Below, one piece after another: positions 58,646-64,000 of a stretch of 64,000 bases of DNA (position 1 is the stretch's first letter; each line of letters opens with the position of its first letter). Under the pieces are notes generated by a model. The model saw nothing but the letters and a program-made list of their open reading frames with translations, did not search any database and had not been told where the DNA came from. A program made the translations under genes and the position numbers. Location of the stretch: NCBI RefSeq assembly GCF_003046795.1, contig NZ_PZKN01000013.1, forward strand, positions 1 through 64,000, written 5' to 3'. The DNA comes from Desulfonatronum sp. SC1. GTDB taxonomy: Bacteria > Desulfobacterota > Desulfovibrionia > Desulfovibrionales > Desulfonatronaceae.

Positions 58646-60085
58646 ATGTACGTGAAGACCACCCGTCATCCGGACCTGCCGCCGCCCCTGTCCGAGGTCG
58701 GGGTTCTGGGCTGGCTGCACAAGAACCTGTTCTCCTCCTGGCTGAACTCGCTGATGACCCTGGCCGCGGCCGGCCTGCTCCTGGCAGCCCTGCCGCCGAT
58801 TCTGAACTGGGGCCTGTTTTCGGCCAACTGGATCGGCCAGACCAAGGACGCCTGCCTGCCGCCCCAGGGCAATCCGGACGGAGCCTGTTGGGTGTTCATC
58901 CGGGTCCGCTTCGACCTGCTGATGTACGGCTTTTATCCCTTGGCCGAACGCTGGCGGGTCGTTTTGACCTTCTTGCTGCTGGTTGGGCTGGGCGGACCGT
59001 TGATCCTTTCCACTCTCCTGCCTTTCCGGGAGCGGATCAAGCAAAGCCTGTTGCTGCTCTTGCCGCTGGCCGTGGCAGCCTACAGCCTCGTGTTCCACGG
59101 CATTCTCCCCGGTCTGGCGGCCTTGGGTTTGCTCCTGGTTCCGGAACTCCTCGGCCGGGCGTTCAAACGCAAGCTGCTCCCGCCGACCATGCCCCCCTGG
59201 CTGCGTCAGGCCGTGCTCATCGGTGTTCCGATCCTGGTCTGGTTTGTCGTGAGCAGGTCGATGCAGAGCCTGGACCCCGGCGCGGCCGGCCCCATGGCTC
59301 TGGCCGCGGGAAGCCTGGCCTTTCTCATCTTTGCCCTGTCCGGCCGGTCCGTGACCTCCTGGCGGTTCGCCCTGCTGTTCACCCTCTACCCCTGCGCCGC
59401 GTATCTGCTGCTCCTGGGCGGAGGGCTGGGCCTGCCCCTGGTGGAGACCGACCGCTGGGGAGGCATGTTTTTGACTCTGGTCATCGCCGGGATCGGCATC
59501 GCCGTCTCCCTGCCCGTGGGCATCCTCCTGGCCCTGGGGCGGCGCAGCCGGATGCCGGTGATCAAAGCCCTGTGCGTCAGCTTCATCGAGTTCGTACGCG
59601 GGGTACCCTTGATTTCAGTGCTGTTCATGGTCTCGGTGATGCTGCCCCTGACCCTGCCCCAGGGCGTACATTTCGATAAATTGCTGCGGGCCCTGATCGG
59701 GGTATCCCTGTTTTACGCGGCCTACATGGCCGAGGTGGTCCGGGGCGGTCTCCAGGCCATTCCCAAGGGCCAGTACGAGGCGGCCGAAGCCCTGGGCCTG
59801 CGCTACTGGAAATCCATGCGCCTGATCATCCTGCCCCAGGCCCTGCGGCTGGTCATTCCGGGGATCACCAACACGTTTCTAGGCCTGCTCAAGGACACCA
59901 CCCTGGTGGCGGTGATCAACCTGATGGACATTCTGGGGATACTGAAAAGCGCTCTGGCCGACAGCAACTGGCTGGGCTACACCAAGGAAGCCTATGTCTT
60001 CGCGGGCTTGGCCTTCTGGCTGCTCTGCTTCGCCCTGTCCCGCTACTCCATGCACCTGGAGAGGCGTCTGAAGACCGACAGATGA
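58646..60085 (+). CDS. aapM: Amino-acid ABC transporter permease (AapM type)
   Basis: 479 residues, longer than most AapM proteins because of an extra hydrophobic N-terminal half (about residues 100-240, with several spans). The C-terminal part carries the EAA loop EAAEALGLRYWKSMRLIILP and NTFLGLLKDTTLVAVI. Its start is 3 bp after aapQ. The aapP gene follows after 63 bp. Confidence 0.95.
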   Translation: MYVKTTRHPDLPPPLSEVGVLGWLHKNLFSSWLNSLMTLAAAGLLLAALPPILNWGLFSANWIGQTKDACLPPQGNPDGACWVFIRVRFDLLMYGFYPLAERWRVVLTFLLLVGLGGPLILSTLLPFRERIKQSLLLLLPLAVAAYSLVFHGILPGLAALGLLLVPELLGRAFKRKLLPPTMPPWLRQAVLIGVPILVWFVVSRSMQSLDPGAAGPMALAAGSLAFLIFALSGRSVTSWRFALLFTLYPCAAYLLLLGGGLGLPLVETDRWGGMFLTLVIAGIGIAVSLPVGILLALGRRSRMPVIKALCVSFIEFVRGVPLISVLFMVSVMLPLTLPQGVHFDKLLRALIGVSLFYAAYMAEVVRGGLQAIPKGQYEAAEALGLRYWKSMRLIILPQALRLVIPGITNTFLGLLKDTTLVAVINLMDILGILKSALADSNWLGYTKEAYVFAGLAFWLLCFALSRYSMHLERRLKTDR

Positions 60086-60148
60086 CGGGCAGATGACGAA
60101 GCGAACCGTCGTCGCGGAAGATGAAACGTTGAGGAACGGAAGAACGCA

Positions 60149-60910
60149 ATGAAAATGAACGAACGTGGGACAGCGGACATGGTCATCCGGATCGAAGGGC
60201 TGCACAAGTGGTTCGGACCCTTTCACGCCCTGAAGGACATCCATCTGGACGTGGCCCGGGGCGAGCGGGTTGTGATCTGCGGTCCCTCGGGCTCCGGCAA
60301 GTCCACCCTGATCCGGTGCATCAACCGCCTGGAAATCCATCAGCGCGGTCGGATTCTGGTGGACGGGATCGAGTTGACCGACGATCTGAAACGCATCGAC
60401 CGGGTGCGCCGGGAAGTGGGCATGCTGTTCCAGAACTTCAACCTTTTCCCGCACCTGACGATCATGGAAAACTGCACCATGGCCCCGCTCTGGGTGCGGC
60501 GCATGCCCCTGGAAGAGGCCCGGAAACAGGCCATGCACTATCTGGAACGGGTGCGCATCCCGGATCAGGCGGACAAGTATCCGGCCCAGCTCTCCGGCGG
60601 CCAGCAGCAGCGGGCGGCCATTGCCCGCTGTCTGTGCATGAGTCCGAAGATCATGCTCTTCGACGAGCCCACCAGTGCCCTGGACCCGGAAATGATCAAG
60701 GAGGTTCTGGACGTAATGGTGGATCTGGCCAAATCCGGGATGACCATGCTCTGCGTGACCCACGAAATGGGCTTTGCCCGGGAAGTGGCCGACCGGGTGG
60801 TCTTCATGGACGGCGGAGAAATCATCGAGGCCAACACGCCGCTGGAATTCTTCAGGAATCCGCGCACGGACCGGGCCAAGCTGTTTCTTTCCCAGATCCT
60901 TTCGCACTGA
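60149..60910 (+). CDS. aapP: Amino-acid ABC transporter ATP-binding protein (AapP/GlnQ type)
   Basis: 253 residues. Walker [20 protein letters not shown]-loop [13 protein letters not shown], signature [15 protein letters not shown], Walker [15 protein letters not shown] and the switch His in CVTHEMGFA are all present. It energises uptake by AapQM. A shorter start, [12 protein letters not shown] (60180), is possible; the ATG at 60149 is less well placed. Confidence 0.96.
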   Translation: MKMNERGTADMVIRIEGLHKWFGPFHALKDIHLDVARGERVVICGPSGSGKSTLIRCINRLEIHQRGRILVDGIELTDDLKRIDRVRREVGMLFQNFNLFPHLTIMENCTMAPLWVRRMPLEEARKQAMHYLERVRIPDQADKYPAQLSGGQQQRAAIARCLCMSPKIMLFDEPTSALDPEMIKEVLDVMVDLAKSGMTMLCVTHEMGFAREVADRVVFMDGGEIIEANTPLEFFRNPRTDRAKLFLSQILSH

Positions 60911-60950
60911 GGCAATTTTGCTTTCAAGAAGATATCTCTTGGGCCAATCG

Positions 60951-61048
60951 ACATTTCGAAATCGGTATCGAAATCGGAATCTATCAAAAAAAGTCAGTCA
61001 TCACTAGATATTGAAATGTTTTTGTTCAAGAGCGATTTCGATTTCGAG
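60951..61048. repeat. TCGAAATCG-type repeat region
   Basis: TTTCGAAATCGGTATCGAAA (60954-60973) holds two direct TCGAAATCG units. GCGATTTCGATTTCGAGC (61032-61049) holds the inverted form. The block lies between aapP and the converging EamA gene and might serve as a transcription barrier. No gene is present in 60911-61071. Confidence 0.6.
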
Positions 61049-61071
61049 CAAGAGCCCGCCGCGAATCTCCG

Positions 61072-61974
61072 TCAGAACGCCTGGCCGTTGAAAATGCAGG
61101 CCGCTCCGATCACCGCCAAAATCGCCCCCAGCCAGGCCGGACCGGCCGGGCGTTGGCGAGTGGCGACCCAGAGAATTGGCAGGATCAGCACCGGGGAGGT
61201 GGCGGACAGGGTGGACACCACCCCGGCCGTGCCCCGGGCCAGGGCGGCCAAAAGGAAGGTCATGCCTAGGGCCATGCCCACCAGACCGCTGAGCGCGGTC
61301 AGACCGGCTATTTTGGGCGTGATTTTGGCCGGGGAATGGAACATGGAAGACGGTAGAAGCAAGGTTGCGGAGAGGGCCAGGGCAGCGGTGCCCACGCGCA
61401 GGGCCGAGGCCGCCACCGGGTCCACGCCCGAGGCCAGAACCGGCTTGGCGATGATCGTGGACACGGCCTGGCACAGGGCGGCCCCCAGGCCGATGAGCAC
61501 GCCCACGGCCAACCGGCCGCGAACCTCCTCGAAAGCATGCCGCGCCGCCGCCTCGCTCCTGAAGTGGATGGCCATGACCACCCCGATCATCACCAGGATG
61601 CATCCGACCAGGGTGAGCGGGGACATTCGCTCGCCCAGAATGAGGATGCCCAGCAGCGCGGTCATGGGGGCGTTGGTGGCGAAAAGGATTCCGGAACGCC
61701 TCGGTCCCAACCGGCGCAAGGCCGCGAACAGGGCCGTGTCCCCCAGGAAGATGCCCACCATGGCCGAGACAACCAGCACGGAGGAGTGTTCCAGGGTCAG
61801 GCTCCACCAGCCCCCGGTGACCAGGGCGGCCACGGCGAGCATCACGAAGACCATGGACATCCGCAGGCGATTGAAAGGCAGAGCACCCAATTCACGGGCC
61901 GGAACCAGGGCGATCAGTCCACCGAAGGACCAGCACAAGGCGGCGCAGAGCGCCAGAATTTCAGCGGGAACCAT
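61072..61974 (-). CDS. EamA/DMT-family transporter
   Basis: 300 residues with ten predicted transmembrane helices in two EamA repeats. The N repeat has LCAALCWSFGGLIAL, FLGDTALFAALRRLGPRRS and PMTALLGILILGERMS, and the C repeat has LAALARGTAGVVSTLSATSP and PILWVATRQRPAGPAWLGA. Likely a metabolite or amino-acid exporter. It converges on aapP and diverges from the alanine dehydrogenase gene. Confidence 0.93.
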   Translation of the reverse strand: MVPAEILALCAALCWSFGGLIALVPARELGALPFNRLRMSMVFVMLAVAALVTGGWWSLTLEHSSVLVVSAMVGIFLGDTALFAALRRLGPRRSGILFATNAPMTALLGILILGERMSPLTLVGCILVMIGVVMAIHFRSEAAARHAFEEVRGRLAVGVLIGLGAALCQAVSTIIAKPVLASGVDPVAASALRVGTAALALSATLLLPSSMFHSPAKITPKIAGLTALSGLVGMALGMTFLLAALARGTAGVVSTLSATSPVLILPILWVATRQRPAGPAWLGAILAVIGAACIFNGQAF

Positions 61975-62117
61975 GTCGATCCTTTTCGGGCCCGAGAAGC
62001 TACGGGGGAAGCCGCCGGGGTAGCAGCGGGGGGAACCGCGTTACATATCAGACTTGAAAATCCGGGCTTCGTACGCCCAACCACATCAACCGTCAACGAC
62101 GCTTTCGCGAGGAAACA

Positions 62118-63224
62118 ATGCGGATCGGCATTCCCAAGGAAATCAAACCCCAGGAAGGACGGGCGGCTCTGCTGCCCAGACAGGTTCAACGACTGACGCG
62201 GGCCGGACACGCCGTGCTCGTGGAATCCGGCACGGGCTTGCTGGCCCGCGCTTCAGACCAGGATTACGAGGCGGTCGGTGCCACGGTGCTGCCGACGGCC
62301 AAGGAAATTTTCGACTCGGCCCGGTTGATCGTCAAGGTCAAGGAGGTTCTGCCGCCGGAGTACCCGCTGCTCCGGCCTGAACATATCATCCTGACCAACA
62401 TCCACGCGGCCATGAACAAGGAGGAGCTGGACGTCTTTCTCCGGGTCGGCCTGATCGCGATATCCGCGGAGAACACGCACCGCTTCGGCTCGCCCAACTG
62501 CGTCCTGGCCGGAGAAGTGGGCGCGTTGGAGGCCGTGCGGCTGTGCCTGGCGACCTACGGCGGCACGGGGCGGCATTTCATGGGCCACTTCGGAGAACCC
62601 GCTCTGAAGGCGTTGGTTCTGGGGCTGGGCAACGTGGGACGCGGGGCCGTGCGCACCCTGTTGGGGCTGGGGGCCACGGTGATCGGACTGGATGTTTTCG
62701 AGGGCGCGCGCAAGGCCGCGGCCCTGGACTGGCACGACCGGAACCTGCTTGTGGGGGATGTGACCGAGCTGGAACGCCACCTGGAGGATGTGGACGCGGT
62801 GGTCAACTGCGTGCTCTGGCCCAAGGAGCGGCCCGACCACCTGATCACCCGGGAAATGCTGGGCCGACTCAAGCCCGGGGCCGTAATCGTGGACATTTCC
62901 TGCGACCGGGCCGGGGCCATCGAGACCAGCCGCCCCACCACATGGGCCGATCCGGTCTACGAGGTGGACGGGGTGCGCCATTTCTGCGTGGACAACATCC
63001 CGGGCGCTGTCCCGGTCACGGCCTCGGCCGGGTACGGCGAAGCCCTGCTGGACAAAATATTGGCCATCGCGGGCAAGGGCGTGGTCCAGGCCTGCAAGGA
63101 CGACCCCTGGCTGGCCCGGGGTCTGACCTGCGCCGGGGGAACGCTCCTGTTGGAAGAAGCGGCCCGCTACCAGCAGCGGGACTTCACCCCGGTGCAAACC
63201 TGGCTTGAGGCCCAACCGGCGTAA
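62118..63224 (+). CDS. ald: Alanine dehydrogenase/PNT family oxidoreductase
   Basis: 368 residues. MRIGIPKEIKPQEGRAALLP opens the AlaDh/PNT N-terminal domain. The NAD domain has KALVLGLGNVGRGAVRTLLG and the C-terminus HFCVDNIPGAVPVTASAGYG, matching the YCVANMPGAVPRT pattern of alanine dehydrogenases. It would interconvert alanine and pyruvate with NH3 and NAD. The middle (ISAENTHRFGSPNCVLAGEV) diverges from classic Ald, so another family member is possible. Confidence 0.82.
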   Translation: MRIGIPKEIKPQEGRAALLPRQVQRLTRAGHAVLVESGTGLLARASDQDYEAVGATVLPTAKEIFDSARLIVKVKEVLPPEYPLLRPEHIILTNIHAAMNKEELDVFLRVGLIAISAENTHRFGSPNCVLAGEVGALEAVRLCLATYGGTGRHFMGHFGEPALKALVLGLGNVGRGAVRTLLGLGATVIGLDVFEGARKAAALDWHDRNLLVGDVTELERHLEDVDAVVNCVLWPKERPDHLITREMLGRLKPGAVIVDISCDRAGAIETSRPTTWADPVYEVDGVRHFCVDNIPGAVPVTASAGYGEALLDKILAIAGKGVVQACKDDPWLARGLTCAGGTLLLEEAARYQQRDFTPVQTWLEAQPA

Positions 63225-63254
63225 TCCCGGCCCAACGAAGCAGACGCCCGGCAC

Positions 63255-63289
63255 GGACTCGGAGCGCCATCCAGCGGCGCTCCGAGTCC
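63255..63289. terminator. Hairpin between convergent ald and aldolase genes
   Basis: GGACTCGGAGCGCC (63255-63268) and GGCGCTCCGAGTCC (63276-63289) form a perfect 14-bp GC-rich stem with a 7-base loop. No T-run follows, so it may be a Rho-dependent or bidirectional stop element. Confidence 0.6.
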
Positions 63290-63310
63290 GAAGTAGACGT
63301 CAAGCAGGGC

Positions 63311-64000
63311 TCATGGCCCGGAAAGACCGGAATAAAGTCGGATACGCTCGCGCACCACGCATTGGACTTCCTCGGCGGCCGCTTCCAGCCAAACCAGGGG
63401 ATTCTCCGCGCTCTCCCGGCTCTGTCCCCGCCGAATCCCCCGAGCCAGGGCACGCAGTATTTGCGTATGCACGTTGATCTTGCGCACTCCCTGGCGCAAA
63501 GCTTGAAGCAGCAAATCTTCCGGCAAGCGGCTGGCTCCGTGCAGGACCACGGAGGCGGGCGTCCTGACGGCGAGTTCGGCCAGCAGGGAGATGCGTTCGG
63601 AGTATTCGGAATGAGGGAGCCCCTTGGGGACCGAAAAGGCCAGAAAGTCGACTTTGGTCCGCTCCAGAAAATCCAGCACTGAAGGCAGATCCTCGAATTG
63701 AACGAGGAGTGGGCCGTATTCGCCTTCGATCTCGGCCCCGGCTTCGTGGGCCAGTTCACCGGCTTCGCGGGTCAGCCGAACATTCTCTTCCATGGCCAGG
63801 CCGGAACCGTCGAACATCACCGTCGGCAGGCCCAGCTCCAAGGCTTCCCGAATTCCGGCCAGACTCCGGCCGTGGTTCAGATGCACGGCCACAGGCACGA
63901 CCGCGTTCCGGGCCATGAACAAGGCGGCGTGGGCCAGGGGACCGAATTTGCCATGCCCCAGGTCATGCCCATCCAGGGAAGCAACGGCGGGCTTGCCCTC
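63311..64000 (-). CDS. Class II fructose-bisphosphate aldolase family protein (5' end outside window)
   Basis: The coding frame runs to the window edge, and the first 26 visible codons (EGKPAVASLDGHDLGHGKFG) continue in frame into FMARNAVVPVAVHLNHG. Zinc-site HLNHG, FDGSGLAMEEN and the C-terminal LHGASRLPEDLLLQALRQGV then KINVHTQIL fit the FbaA/KbaY/GatY family of TIM-barrel aldolases. The product at the C-terminus is complete. The exact subfamily cannot be told. Confidence 0.85.
   Translation of the reverse strand, partial: EGKPAVASLDGHDLGHGKFGPLAHAALFMARNAVVPVAVHLNHGRSLAGIREALELGLPTVMFDGSGLAMEENVRLTREAGELAHEAGAEIEGEYGPLLVQFEDLPSVLDFLERTKVDFLAFSVPKGLPHSEYSERISLLAELAVRTPASVVLHGASRLPEDLLLQALRQGVRKINVHTQILRALARGIRRGQSRESAENPLVWLEAAAEEVQCVVRERIRLYSGLSGP

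Overview
The window is GC-rich and looks like the chromosome of a sulfate-reducer-type Desulfobacterota (Desulfovibrionales-like; an inference). The pointers are an ispG-proS-xseA housekeeping block, a selenocysteine-specific elongation factor SelB, an AapJQMP amino-acid ABC transporter, and a small catabolic cluster around a D-cysteine desulfhydrase/L-cysteate sulfo-lyase family enzyme. No rRNA, tRNA or CRISPR array was seen.

Layout. 1-5.3 kb: YjbQ-family protein, universal-stress-like protein, CPBP membrane protease, glutaminyl cyclotransferase, YfcE-type phosphodiesterase, a REP-like palindrome pair and selB. 5.6-37.4 kb: the dominant feature, three copies (A, B, C) of one cassette in fixed order: vgrG, a very large DUF2169-helical-pentapeptide fusion, a stand-alone pentapeptide protein, DUF3540, and a PAAR-like DUF4150 protein (missing in C). 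Genes within a cassette overlap or sit a few bases apart, and each cassette is followed by a type II toxin-antitoxin (TA) module or its remains. No T6SS core genes (sheath, baseplate, ClpV, membrane complex) lie in the window, so the cassettes are best read as alternative spike/adaptor/cargo sets for a type VI secretion apparatus encoded elsewhere.

22.7-30.2 kb, between cassettes B and C, is an accessory island of lower GC content. It holds yefM-yoeB, an RHH-ParE pair, a wrecked AlbA_2/HTH regulator, repeated sequences, a 261-bp structured element, two integron gene cassettes with mutually consistent attC boundaries, a VapBC pair whose toxin has an in-frame TGA, a decayed MNT-HEPN pair and brnTA. 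Two copies of a MITE with TATACTG termini are inserted at the 3' ends of genes and supply their stop codons.

37.4-47.7 kb: TA remnant, HigBA-like pair, pirin, small membrane protein, CDF metal exporter, SDR, a dispersed repeat, M23 peptidase, xseA, an intact MntA-HepT pair, proS and ispG. 47.7-53.2 kb: a minus-strand operon (RidA, DcyD/CuyA-like lyase, Asp/Glu racemase family, dicarboxylate/amino-acid symporter) with a divergent GntR regulator, flanked by fragments of a HisD/HpsN-like dehydrogenase and a GabD-like aldehyde dehydrogenase. 53.2-64 kb: thioesterase, methyltransferase, SelO, aapJQMP, EamA transporter, alanine dehydrogenase family and a class II aldolase cut by the window edge.

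How the parts may fit: VgrG trimers would form the puncturing spike, the PAAR-like protein its tip, DUF2169 the adaptor that loads cargo, and the pentapeptide beta-helices either cargo or a scaffold. No recognisable toxin domain was seen in any cassette, which makes the system unusual.
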